Assembly (NCBI GenBank): GCA_944472155.2
Contig: OX235273.1
Coordinates: 108,336,582 to 108,400,581 of the forward strand
Reading direction: 5' to 3'
Origin: Trichobilharzia szidati
Lineage: Eukaryota > Platyhelminthes > Trematoda > Strigeidida > Schistosomatidae
DNA: 64,000 nt
Shown: one piece after another, positions 10,995 to 20,321 of the stretch
Layout of the letters: each line of letters begins with the position of its first letter
Position numbering within the stretch: the first letter of the stretch is position 1
Program-made: the position numbers and the translations under genes
The notes under the pieces: generated by a model
Seen by the model: only the letters and a program-made list of their open reading frames with translations
The model's database searches: none
Told to the model about the DNA's origin: nothing

Positions 10995-11990
10995 AATCAC
11001 TGAGGTTGTCTGGATTCAACATAGAACTTGGCACCGAAGTGCAGCAGTTCGTGTTGCCACATTCTGAAAAGCACACAAAGGTAGACAAGAAGATGAGTGA
11101 AGAGAATCAATAGAGTTTTGACAAGGATAAGAGTGAAACAAAATGGGTTATGGTAGAAAGGAATATGAAAGATTACAGAGACTGAATACATCTGCGTAAG
11201 CCATTGACAACGATTTTGAGCCATGTCACCTATTGTTTCCAGCTATTGATTCCTAGAGTCCCGAGGGCCCCAACCCGGAAGTCTGCATCTCCCTACCTGA
11301 CTCAGTTTAACTGTCAAGGATTTAATGGATTGATGCCATTTTTTGGTTTGGCCACCACTTACTCCTTTCCAACCTGCACCTACATCAGCTGGTAATGCCC
11401 GTCGGTGGAGGCGATGGTTAGGCATGTGCAGCACATGATCTAGCCATCTCAATCTATGTAACTTTATAGGCTCATCGATTGATTTTGCCTCTTTGTCCAA
11501 CTCTACGCCTAACGTCAACATTACTTACCTTATTATACCCCCTAACATGCGAAAGAAATCGTAGACAACTATGATCAAAAGCAGTCAACCTTTTCATGTC
11601 TTTAACTCGTATTGGCCATGTTTCAGAGCCATAGAGAAGGACGGAGAGAACTGCTGAGCAGTATACACGTCCCTTGGTTGACAGCCGGATGTCATGCCTA
11701 TGCCAGAGAAGGTGTAAGTTAGCGAAAGCAGCCCGAGCTTTTCGGATCCGTGCTGAGATTTCGTCACCAATCAATCCGTTGGTGCTGATACAACTTCCCA
11801 AATAGGTGAAGTGGTCAACATGTTCTATCACTTCACTCCCTATCACTAAGCTAGGAGTTGACGTAGTCCAGTCCTGTAGCAGCATCTTACATTTTACAGG
11901 GGCGAATCGCATGCCAAACATACGAAGATTTCTGCTCAAGGTGCTCAGAAGACTGCATTTTGTCAGCATCCTCCCCTAACAGGACTATGT
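10995..11990 (-). mobile_element. RTE family 2 3' half, reverse transcriptase C-terminus
   Basis: Minus-strand frames at 11472-11969 and 11243-11521 read through the region after the catalytic domain: a FAPVKCKMLLQDW thumb-side segment, HVDHFTYLGSCISTNG, RVYCSAVLSVLLYGSETW, then LHRLRWLDHVLHMP and HRLHRRALP. The catalytic YADD lies about where 11985-12000 reads 'atctgcatattctg' (YADD-like, E.YADD). A frame break near 11480 separates the two parts. The 3' UTR extends to about 10995. Confidence 0.85.
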
Positions 11991-12136
11991 CATCTGCATA
12001 TTCTGAGACCATAAGACTATTCCCTGGTAAAAAAAATCGATTCCTAAGTCGTTAAGTTAGGTTGTGAAACTGTCTCGGTTGAGATGTGGTTAGGACACGT
12101 GTTAAACATGCATCGCCACAACCTTCCTCTTTTCGG

Positions 12137-12164
12137 CGATTTCATTTTCAAAAGCTGTACAATG
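12137..12164 (-). repeat. Inverted mate of the 13463 repeat
   Basis: 'ttttcggcgatttcattttc' followed by 'aaaagctgtacaat' is the reverse complement, with few changes, of 13463-13510. The hairpin at 12165 starts directly after it. Confidence 0.6.
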
Positions 12165-12676
12165 GCATTTAAATACATAATTTCACATGGATACAATTCA
12201 TGTTTGATTCCACATAATTACGATGGCGAATAAAAGGTGATAATTATTTTCAACTAGATATGGTTTTTACGAGAGCCTTAGAAACAAAATTACACAGGAT
12301 TAAAACGGATGACAAGTGTGTAAAAATGAGCATGGAGACAAAAATTGAAATAATAATTTTCAACTTTAAATGGAAGTTAGGAGGTGTGAATATAGATTAT
12401 AAGAGCTTTAGAATCCTGTGCAATTTTGTCTTAGGCTCTTGTAATCTATATTCACACCTCCTAACTTCCATTTAAAGTTGAAAATTATTATTTCAATTTT
12501 TGTCTCCATGCTCATTTTTACACACTTGTCATCCGTTTTAATCCTGTGTAATTTTGTTTCTAAGGCTCTCGTAAAAACCATATCTAGTTGAAAATAATTA
12601 TCACCTTTTATTCGCCATCGTAATTATGTGGAATCAAACAAGAATTGTATCCATGTAATATTATGTATTTAAATGC
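12165..12676. repeat. Near-perfect 512-bp hairpin (fold-back element)
   Basis: Position i pairs with 24841-i without any gap: 12165-12410 is the reverse complement of 12431-12676, leaving a 20-nt loop (12411-12430). I count about six mismatches in 246 bp, three near the outer end and three at positions flanking the loop. The loop sequence (GAATCCTGTGCAATTTTGTC) resembles an internal part of the arm ('aatcctgtgtaattttgttt' at 12541). No coding potential is convincing. High arm identity implies recent formation or ongoing gene conversion. Confidence 0.9.
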
Positions 12677-12679
12677 TCT

Positions 12680-13462
12680 GTCTGTCTGTTTTCGACATAG
12701 AACTTTGCACATATGTGCGGCAGTTCAAGTCGCCACACTCCATGTAGCACACAAAGAAAGTGAAGAAAGTAGAACAAATGCATAATAGAGACAGTAAACT
12801 GAGGTATGAGACAAAAGAATAGTAATAACGAAGAACAATATAGTTTCATTGGAAATCATAAGTCACAAGGAGTGGATATATATACGCTAGCCACTGAGAA
12901 CGATTTTGAGCCATATCACCAATTGTTTCCAACCATTGGTCTTTACCGTCCCTAGGACCCCAACCAGTCAGGAAGTCTACACCTTCCTACGTGGCTTAGA
13001 CTAACTGTTGTGGATTTCATTGACTGGTGCCATGTTTTCGTTTGACCGCCGCTAGCTCTTTTCCATCCTGACCCTATATCAGCTAACAATGCCCATTGTC
13101 GAGGAAGGCGATGACTAGGCATACGTAGCACATGTCCTAACCATCTCAGTCGATGTAATTTCACAGTCTCGTCGACTGATTTCCCCGCCTTACGTAGCAC
13201 TCGAAGCCTAACGTCAATATTGCTCACCTTATTATACCACTTCACACGGGAGATAGAACGCAGACACCTATGATCGAAGACAGCTAATCTTTTCATGTCT
13301 TCCACTCTCAATGGCCAGGCCTCACAGCCATAAAGGAGGACGGAGCGAACTGTTGAGCAGTACACACGCCCTTTGGTCGATAGTCGGATATCGCGTCTAC
13401 GCCAGAGACGGCGTAAACTGGCATATGGAAAACTAGCCCTCTGTATTCGTGCTGAGATTGTA
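12680..13462 (-). mobile_element. RTE family 2 3' half
   Basis: The minus-strand frame at 12952-13713 holds RRRDIRLSTKGRVYCSTV, VLLYGCEAWPLRVEDMKRLA, VFDHRCLRSISRVKWYNKVS, VKLHRLRWLGHVLRMP and SGGQTKTWHQSM, which is the best-preserved C-terminal region of this family in the window. The 3' UTR runs from 12950 down to 12680 and ends at TCTGTCTGTCTG. The N-terminal part of the long frame (13463-13713) belongs to a different repeat, so the frame is a fusion by insertion. Confidence 0.85.
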
Positions 13463-13560
13463 TTTAAATGCGATTGTACAGCTTTTGAAGATGAAATCGC
13501 CGAAAAGGCAGATATCATTGCTGAACTTCGTGTTCCCTTCTTTCTAATGTTCCCATATGG
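13463..13560 (+). repeat. Unclassified short repeat
   Basis: The unit 'gcgattgtacagcttttgaa' followed by 'gatgaaatcgccgaaaag' recurs, with decay, at 39758-39860 and 46755-46860 on the plus strand and inverted at 12137-12164 and 38268-38335. No family is recognised. Confidence 0.55.
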
Positions 13561-13754
13561 GTGTTTTCCACAACCTTCCTCGTCCAGCGATCTTAATCGA
13601 TTAGGAAGAGTGGTCAAATCGAAACCTGGACTCAAAGCATGATGTATTCGACTGTTAGTTTCAGTCAGCGCTATTTTCGGTATCTTTATTTTGAAAAAGT
13701 GATTGCTTATCACTTTCTTGTTTGTTTGTTTGTTTTTCTCTCTTTTCTTATTAG

Positions 13755-13904
13755 GTTGGTGTTGCCGAGAATTTCAAAACAATGTCAGATACAACATTCA
13801 AAGCACTTCGCCGACAACTTCCACTGACTCGTTCCAAACTCGATTGGAATAAGATTATCACATATCAGATAGGTAGTGAACTAGCAAAAGCACCACAGAA
13901 TTAA
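13755..13904 (+). CDS. CAPZA: F-actin-capping protein subunit alpha, terminal exon
   Basis: This 150-bp exon follows TCTTATTAG and reads [20 protein letters not shown], then [20 protein letters not shown], ending SELAKAPQN and TAA at 13902-13904. [23 protein letters not shown] is nearly invariant in capping protein alpha. The very C-terminus, which forms the mobile actin-binding tentacle in known structures, is present. The four visible exons total exactly 660 bases (219 residues plus stop) with matching phases, so the C-terminal three quarters of the protein looks intact. Confidence 0.97.
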   Translation, partial: VGVAENFKTMSDTTFKALRRQLPLTRSKLDWNKIITYQIGSELAKAPQN

Positions 13905-13939
13905 TCGCGAAATTCCACTTAGAAGAATACTCATTCGGG

Positions 13940-13959
13940 AGTGTGTGTGTGTGTGTGTG
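13940..13959 (+). repeat. (GT)n microsatellite
   Basis: A run of ten GT units in the presumed 3' UTR of CAPZA. Confidence 0.9.
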
Positions 13960-14040
13960 AGTATGGATCCAAATTAAATATGATCAGCATAAAACGCCGA
14001 AATTTTATTGATCTTATTTTAAATTCATTTGTGTATGTAT

Positions 14041-14046
14041 AATAAA
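14041..14046 (+). promoter_or_regulatory. Candidate CAPZA poly(A) signal
   Basis: AATAAA lies 137 bp after the CAPZA stop and is the first canonical signal downstream. No transcript evidence is available. Confidence 0.5.
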
Positions 14047-14520
14047 ACGTCAAACAACTAATATCAACAATATTTTTTTTACTGAATTGAATTGAGCTTA
14101 AATTATTCGTTACTGCCTTGTTTCTTTTACCGCCCGACTTCAGGGAGGGGAAAGGGAGGGAGGACAAGTCGAGGCGCAAAAGTAAAGCGCAAGGCAGTAG
14201 TGCTATTGATTCACAATCGGTTTTCTCTTTGCACACCGCATTCTTTTGCTTTGTTTTACAAATTAATTAATTCTCAGTGATTTATATCGGGAACATACAT
14301 ATATCTTTGTTTTTACTTTTTTTGTCTTGTTAATTTTGCCCATCCTCTCTCTATCTTTCGTTTTTCTACACAAAACATGGTTGTTCTCTTTTGTAATTTT
14401 ATGTTTTTACTTTGTGGTAGATTTATACATGCATACATACATACAGTATATATAGATATAGTTATCATGATTTCTTCAATGTTGATTGGTTCATTTATGT
14501 ATGGTGTGTATGTATTCTCA

Positions 14521-15148
14521 GGCAACTCTAAACAATAGGAACCCAAACCGAAACGACCTACGAACGCACAAACGACCTTGTTATGTTATGGACAACTTTG
14601 ACCAATCAGAAGCCTCGAAAAAAACGGCGCATAATTGTAAAAAATCGTTGCAAAGGATAAAGTTCTTGTATATGTTGCAAAAAAAGCTCCCAGTTTCTCA
14701 TAGGAGTCTTTATCCTCATGTTAAACCAACTTATGTGCATAAACTCATCCAGATAACTAACTGTATATCATTGGATTTCTTGATCCGTTCAGGAATCTAA
14801 TCCTTTTTTTCAGATGACTCGAGAAACTTTCGATGCAATTAGTATGAGTTCCACCCAAAGGATTGCGAAAACCGTCTGTGTGATTGACTACATGATGAAT
14901 ATATACCCGAGATTCGACAATTGACCATAACTACTCCATTCGTGTGTGTGTGTGAATAGTGGTCCCGGGCAGCACTAAGCGCTGGATAATAGGCAATAAT
15001 ACACCAGTACTGAGATTATGAATCGCAGTAGAGGTGTAGAGCATCCATAATTACTTCTAGAAACAACGGAGTCACCTGATTGGTTTCTCAAGGTCGTTTG
15101 TGCGTTCGTAAATCGTTTCGGTATGGGTTCTTATTGTTTAGAGTTGCC
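14521..15148. mobile_element. Non-autonomous DNA transposon with 59-bp TIRs and 8-bp TSD
   Basis: The left end 14521-14579 (GGCAACTCTAAACAATA...) and right end 15090-15148 are inverted repeats with about four mismatches in 59 bp. They are flanked by an exact 8-bp direct repeat, TATTCTCA, at 14513-14520 and 15149-15156. The interior has no transposase-like frame. An 8-bp duplication with GG-starting ends fits Merlin-, hAT- or P-type cut-and-paste elements; Merlin is known in schistosomes, but the superfamily is inference. Confidence 0.85.
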
Positions 15149-15156
15149 TATTCTCA

Positions 15157-15589
15157 GTGTGAGTAATATTTTTGTTATGTGGTTGCACTCGTTATGTAAT
15201 CACCACCGTCATTGTTGTTGTTGGTGTTGTTAGCTGTAGTGAGAGAGATGTAATCATCATCTTTGTTATAACTCTCACCTCATTCATTCACTGATTCACT
15301 CACTCACTCACCTAGTCACTCGTTAGCACAGATCAGAATTGAATCTGTATCCATTTTGCCTCACCTGAACTGCAGTATCCAGACCTTCTATTGTCTCTGT
15401 CTGTGTCACTTCATCTCTAGCCTTTTACGCGTATAGATTAAGCAAAGAAGAAAATTGTAAAAAGAAATCCAAAAGAAGAGAGTTTGAGCTTCACTCATGA
15501 GACAACTCTATCGTGTGTGTGTATGTGTTTCTCCATTTCCAAATATAAGTACATTCCAATTATCTCATTGCATAATAACTGATGATATT
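15157..15589. other. Intergenic, no gene seen
   Basis: It holds GTT-rich simple sequence near 15210-15235 and a TCAC tandem run near 15290-15315. No gene or transposon landmark is seen. Confidence 0.5.
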
Positions 15590-15785
15590 CGTTGTACACC
15601 ATTTAACTCTCCTGGCTCAGTGGATAATACTCCAACATTTGAAACGATGGGTTCTGAGGAGTTTAAGTCCCGGCGTAAACACCTTCAATCACTGGGAACT
15701 GCAGGTACGTACAGATGACGACTCGCCAATAGGGCTAAGTGTGCATCGTGGATTCTACTGCTAGTCACCATTAACCAACATAACT
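15590..15785 (+). repeat. Degenerate tRNA-like retroposon
   Basis: It begins with a box-A-like CTGGCTCAGTGG and a weak box-B-like AGTTTAAGTCC, and ends 'gtggattctactgctagtca' plus 'ccattaacc'. That end matches the terminal repeat of the fold-back family at 26235, 36202 and 39288. Confidence 0.5.
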
Positions 15786-15965
15786 TCAGTTTAATCGTCA
15801 GACAGAATCAAAGCGTCCGTATTAGGAGCCTACAAGTCAAAAAGGACGGGGCATTTCAGTTGAATCTAATCAATCAATAGGAAATGCAAATTAACCTAGA
15901 AACAAGTTTATCGATGTAATTGAATGATAACCGACAGCGACGTCAGGCTACTAGTCCAGTGCTAT

Positions 15966-16320
15966 TGTGTTGAGAGCTGTCTGCTAGCCAAAATTGGTAG
16001 ACAGCAATTTACGTCAATGTTGACGTCCCAAATCTTCCTCATGAGAAAAAACAAGAATAAAGACTAGCCTTGAGGAACTCAACAACCAATCACAGCCGAC
16101 TTTGCGTGGGCGGATACGATTAGCAGACATATCACCGGACTATCTAAGAAGCGGCAACAAAGAGATGACAAAATAACCTTCAGCAGGAAAACAACCAATC
16201 AGAAGACGTTGCTCCTCTCCTAACAATAATGCTAATAATTATGTACATAAAAATCTATAAATATCTGTTGATTTTCTCAATAAACCATCTTTTGCCTGAT
16301 CCTTGTCTTCTGTCGTTACA
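15966..16320 (+). mobile_element. Solo LTR (family L1), 355 bp, 4-bp TSD
   Basis: It starts TGTGTTGAGAGC and ends CTTCTGTCGTTACA, flanked by CTAT at 15962-15965 and 16321-16324. Inside are CCAAT motifs, a TATA-like CTATAAATA at 16254-16262 and AATAAA at 16279-16284, the expected promoter and poly(A) order for an LTR. Further copies lie at 23877, 30260, 35141 and 42112. No gag or pol adjoins any of them. Confidence 0.85.
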
Positions 16321-16324
16321 CTAT

Positions 16325-16867
16325 CAGCTCAGTTAAAATACCGAACTGCTGATCTGTTCATTTAATTCACTGGAATTACCACAAGTAATGCCTAGTTGTC
16401 ACTTGAATCAATAAAATGTTACTGACCAGGTATCATTTCACTACTTGCTCCGCTTGGTTTTCTGTCAATCTTAACCGTACTGAATTGATAGGAAAGAAGC
16501 AGCAGGTTGATGTTGGGACCACTTGAGATAGGTAGCCTTAGACTGTTGCTGATGCTAGTGGGTGGTGATCGGAAGTAGAATGGAAATCTAACCCCGTGAA
16601 AGGCTAATTCCGGTGCCTTACCAGTTTAACTACGAGATTTACCGGCTAACTAACTAGGTGATGATTTCACCACTCAATATGTTCCTAGTAGTCTGCCAAT
16701 CGAAGGCCAGCCCAGTTCACTGATCAACTTTACGAGGAAGCATAATTTTTACTTCAGAATTATAGAAACCATTTTTAGCTCAGGTGGATGGCATTCCTAT
16801 AGTTATGATTCTTTGATCTGGATAGTTTCATTGTCTTCCTAGACAACATCTTCAGTGTGAACTCCAT
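16325..16867. other. Intergenic, no gene seen
   Basis: I see no coding or transposon landmark. Around 16830-16860, 'tagacaacatcttcagtgtg' resembles the end of the gag fragment near 44695-44730. Confidence 0.4.
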
Positions 16868-17345
16868 TGTATTATTATTCCCTTGGGTTCCGAGTGGAAC
16901 ATAAAGCTTCAACAACACATCTCCACTTTCTGCCATCCTCTTCAGCTGGGTTCACGATTTCCCAAACTGTCTCATCTATTCCCCTCACTATCTCCTCCAT
17001 GTCATGTCACTCGACGGCCTCCTCAATGTTTGCCCGGTCCATCTCCACTTTCCCCTACAAATCTGTTGAGCAATCAGCTCTTGGTTAGTTTGTTCTCACA
17101 GTTTCTTGTTATACTAATTCTTTCTAGCCAGCTGGCCATTTGATCTTCAGTATGGAGCGAGAGAGGGGAGCAGTTGTTGATGAAAGTCTGCAACTGGCTG
17201 TTGGAAATCCTTTTTCGTGACTCACACACAGTGCAAGTTTCTGACCCGTACAGAATGACCGACTTGACATTGGTGTTGAAAATGTGAATATTGTTCCTTA
17301 TACACTGAATGAGAGCGGAATATTTCCAAACTGGTTTCAGCTTGA
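16868..17345 (-). mobile_element. RTE family 1 (SR2-like), 5'-truncated
   Basis: The 3' end sits at 16868 with an ATT-type tail; the minus strand gives the 'gttccactcggaacccaagg' end shared by family 1 copies. The coding remnant includes the VLYGSET-like block near 17230-17260 and a QL.INNC-like block, with many stops. Confidence 0.7.
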
Positions 17346-17457
17346 CTCTGATGTGAAGTCATTTTTAGGTGAGTTAGTGTTGAGAATGCTGTTTCTGGAA
17401 AAGATACTGAAGTCCAAGTATTGGTTTGTAGGGATTTGGTTGATTGGTTACAGGATT

Positions 17458-17912
17458 TCATCCTGAGCTGACATTGGTTAGAGAACGATTGGAAAACCTG
17501 CAGGGAGTACTGGACAGCTGTTTACTCCTTCCTAGTTTGGGACTCTTCATCAGTACGCATCCACCGGGGTTCGAACCCAGGACCTTCTAGTTACAAGGTG
17601 AGCTAGCTCGTAGACCATTAAGCCACTGAGACCCGATCCAATGACCAGTCCATGAATTCGCCGAAGACATTGGCTAGCGGTTGTGCTATATCGTGAATTG
17701 GTAGAAGTTAGAATTCATGGACTGGCCATTGGATCGGGTCCCAGTGGCTTAATGATCTACGAGCTAGCTCGCCTTGTAACCAGAAAGTCCTGGGTTCGTA
17801 CCCCGGTTAGTGCATACTGCTGAAGAGTCCCAAACTAGGAAGGAGGAAACAGCTGTCCAGTACTCCCTGCAGGTTTTCCAATGGTTCTCTAACCAATGTC
17901 AGCTCAGGATGA
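17458..17912. repeat. Fold-back retroposon with a tRNA-like promoter in each arm
   Basis: 17458-17659 and 17711-17912 are ungapped inverted repeats (positions sum to 35370) around a 51-bp centre. Each arm carries a divergent tRNA-like unit: left arm on the minus strand, box A TGGCTTAATGG (17615-17625) and box B GGGTTCGAACCC (17567-17578); right arm on the plus strand, box A TGGCTTAATGA (17745-17755) and box B in 17792-17804. A similar two-armed copy is at 47858-48262 and half copies are at 50268 and 54205. Confidence 0.8.
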
Positions 17913-17929
17913 GAGACTGAAGTTTTCAT

Positions 17930-18304
17930 GACTATAAACTATCCAGCTGAGAAAACGAAACATAACGACATTAATAATTCTTCTTTTTTTATTCATATGG
18001 TGTGATAGATAGAATTTATTACATTAATTCAACTTTTATATTTTGTAGAGAAATGTTATTTCTTTGATTGATTTTTTGCTTTCTATAGAATATAAGGTCA
18101 TTTCAAAGACAAAAAAGTACATACTTGTATTTATGAGTGAGTGATATTATAAGAAAAATGAATAGTGATCAACACACTTTTTTTATTCATGTGACTATAG
18201 AGAACTACTGTTATTTTACTAAGCTTAATATAAATCAAGCAAGCATACTTCGATCTAACAAGCTGTACTATTATTATTCTAGTTGCAATTACTATTAATA
18301 TTAT
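17930..18304. other. AT-rich intergenic, no gene seen
   Basis: Low-complexity AT-rich sequence between two repeats, without recognisable content. Confidence 0.5.
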
Positions 18305-18387
18305 TATTCCGTTGGGTTCCGAGTGGAACTTTCAGAGCTTTCAGCGGGATATCGTCATTTCCCTGTATTCTCTTCAGTCTTAATCAG
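18305..18387 (-). mobile_element. RTE family 1 (SR2-like) extreme 3' end
   Basis: 'attattattccgttgggttc' followed by 'cgagtggaac' is the antisense 3' terminus of family 1. It lies directly at the left boundary of duplication copy A. Confidence 0.55.
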
Positions 18388-19530
18388 CTAGCTAGCTATC
18401 CCCATTTCTATTCAGTTTCATCATAGATATGTACTAATGGAATTAACCCTAACTGCTGCTGACTTCAGCCACTCAGGGATTGACTTGTTACCATCAGGGA
18501 ATAATAGTCTCGCTGACTTAGAATATGCAGATGATATAGTCCTCCCTAGGTGAGGTGAAGACGCTGACAAAATGCAGCAGAGTCTTCTGAACACCTTGAC
18601 AGGCAGCAATCTGAGAATGTTCGGCATGTGACTCGCTCCCGCCAAATATAAGATGATGCTACAGAACTCGACTGGACTACATTGACTCCTAGTTTAGAAA
18701 TAGGGAGTGAAGTGGCTGGTGGAGCGTGTTGACCACTTCACTTATTTGGGAAGTTGCACCAACCAGTGCCAACGTGTTGATCGCTGACCAAATCTCACCA
18801 CGGATACAGAGGGCTTGTTTCGCATATGTCAGTTTACGCCGTGTCTGGGCGGGTGTACTGCTCATCAGTCTGCTCCGTCCTCCTTTATGGATGTAAGACC
18901 TGGCCATTGAGAGTAGAAGACATAAAAAAGCCGGCTAGCTGTCTTTGATCATAGGTGCATGCGTTCTATCTCCCGTGTGAAGTGGTATAATAAGGTGAGC
19001 AATATTGAGGTTAGGCATCGGCCGAGTGCTAGGTAAGGAGGGGAAATCAATCGACGAGGCTGTGAAGCTACTTCCATTGAGATGGTTAGGACGTGTGTTA
19101 CGCATGCTTAGTCATAGGCTTCCTCGACGGGCAATGTTAACTGACATAGAATCAGGTTGGAAAAGAGCCAGTGGTGGTCAAACCAAAACATGGCTTCATC
19201 AGTCAATGAGATCCACAAAAGTTAGTTTAAGCCACGTAGGAACGTGTAGATTGTCTGACTGGTTGGGGTCCTCGGGAACCAGTAAGAACCAATGGCTGGA
19301 GACAATCGGTGATATGGCTCAATATCGTTCTCAATGGCTAGCGTAGATGCATCCATCCAATAAAACTATATTGTTCTTCGTTACTACTATTCCTTTTGTC
19401 TCATATTCCTGTCTACTGTCTCTCTTATGCATTTCTTTTTCCTTTCTTCTCTTGCTTTGTGTGCTACAAGGAGGGAGTGTGGCGGCTTGAACTGGTGCAC
19501 ATCGGTGCAAAGTTCTATGTTGAAACCAGC
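18388..19530 (+). mobile_element. RTE family 2 3' half (copy A)
   Basis: The plus-strand pieces are a YADDIVL-like segment near 18525-18542, a family 2 CSSVCSVLLYGCKTWPLR-like block near 18870-18915, then GKEGKSIDEAVKLLPLRWLG and RVLRMLSHRLPRRA at 19035-19140 and SGGQTKTWLHQSM. The frame is broken repeatedly. The tail ends near 19530 with 'ggtgcaaagttctatgttga'. Confidence 0.8.
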
Positions 19531-19544
19531 CAACCAGCTGCACG

Positions 19545-19835
19545 ACTCTGTAAACTTTCATCTCCTTCCCAGACGATCTCTTCCATGCTAACCTCGTACC
19601 CACGCTGAACTCATCCTTTTCATAATGGTTCCACTTAAATGCTGGCCTGGCAAATGGTGTCATTCAGCGGTCTTCTCAGTGTATACTCAATCTACTTCCA
19701 TTCCCTTCAGCATATTTGATGAACGATAGGTTGTTGCTGGTTGGTTAGGCGTCAGAGTTCTTTGTTACACGTATCCTTTCTGTCTAGTTGGTCATCTGAT
19801 CTTCAGTGTCGTTCGTGAAAGTGCCATTGGAAAAT
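19545..19835 (-). mobile_element. Decayed RTE family 1 3' region (copy A)
   Basis: The recognisable family 1 order is 'cgatctcttccatgctaacc', 'tggttccacttaaatgctgg', 'gtcattcagcggtcttctca' and 'gatcttcagtgtcg'. The same decayed copy is at 29880-30165, so it predates the duplication. Confidence 0.6.
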
Positions 19836-19930
19836 TGTCAATTACAATACATCTCGGAAATAATTTGCAAGAACTGGATGTAACCATTTTTGTATTTTGT
19901 AGTAATTTCTATGACCTAATTCAGTTGTAT

Positions 19931-19947
19931 TGTAACGACAGAAGACA
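19931..19947 (-). mobile_element. 17-bp LTR stub
   Basis: TGTAACGACAGAAGACA follows the same GTAT flank that borders the full LTR in copy B (30256-30260), then unrelated sequence begins. Copy A has apparently lost the rest of the LTR. Confidence 0.6.
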
Positions 19948-20321
19948 CATACATGGATATCTAAAACATTTATAGGTAACCAATACTTGACCGATTGATT
20001 GCATGACCTTGAATATCCTCCAAAAATCAATCAATCAATCGAAGACTGTCCAATCAGGTTATTATGTCAATGCGTTCAGGAGTCGTGATTTTACGGATAG
20101 CCACGACAGATTAACTATCCTAACACCTCTCTTTTTTAATAGGTTTCAATTTTGGTACCGCCAGAAGATATTTGTAGGTTTGGATACTCTCCGTCTACGA
20201 TACGTCCCCTCGCCGGAACAGTGTGGGATCCTTACTTGTTGCACGATTGTTACATCGTCCCCTGGTCAAAATTAAACATTTGCAGCAGATACTGAATATT
20301 GATGTATTGTATTATTGTTAT
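19948..20321. other. Copy A sequence without a counterpart in copy B
   Basis: No gene or known repeat is recognised apart from an ATCA run near 20025-20040. Confidence 0.4.

Larger units (their letters stand above)
5447..13754 (+). other. CAPZA last intron, 8.3 kb
   Basis: This intron runs from GTAAGT to TCTTATTAG. It holds, in order, a CR1-like 3' UTR, several RTE family 2 tails in both orientations, SINE heads, a Penelope-like element, a stretch with nothing recognisable (9908-10920), a long hairpin and two more RTE copies. No host exon is recognisable inside it. Confidence 0.85.

Noticed and set aside
12260..12475. 71-residue frame inside the hairpin
   Set aside because: It runs from one arm through the loop and has no domain or codon signature of a gene.
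13373..13642. Plus-strand frame of 89 residues
   Set aside because: It is the antisense shadow of an RTE C-terminus joined to another repeat; no domain.
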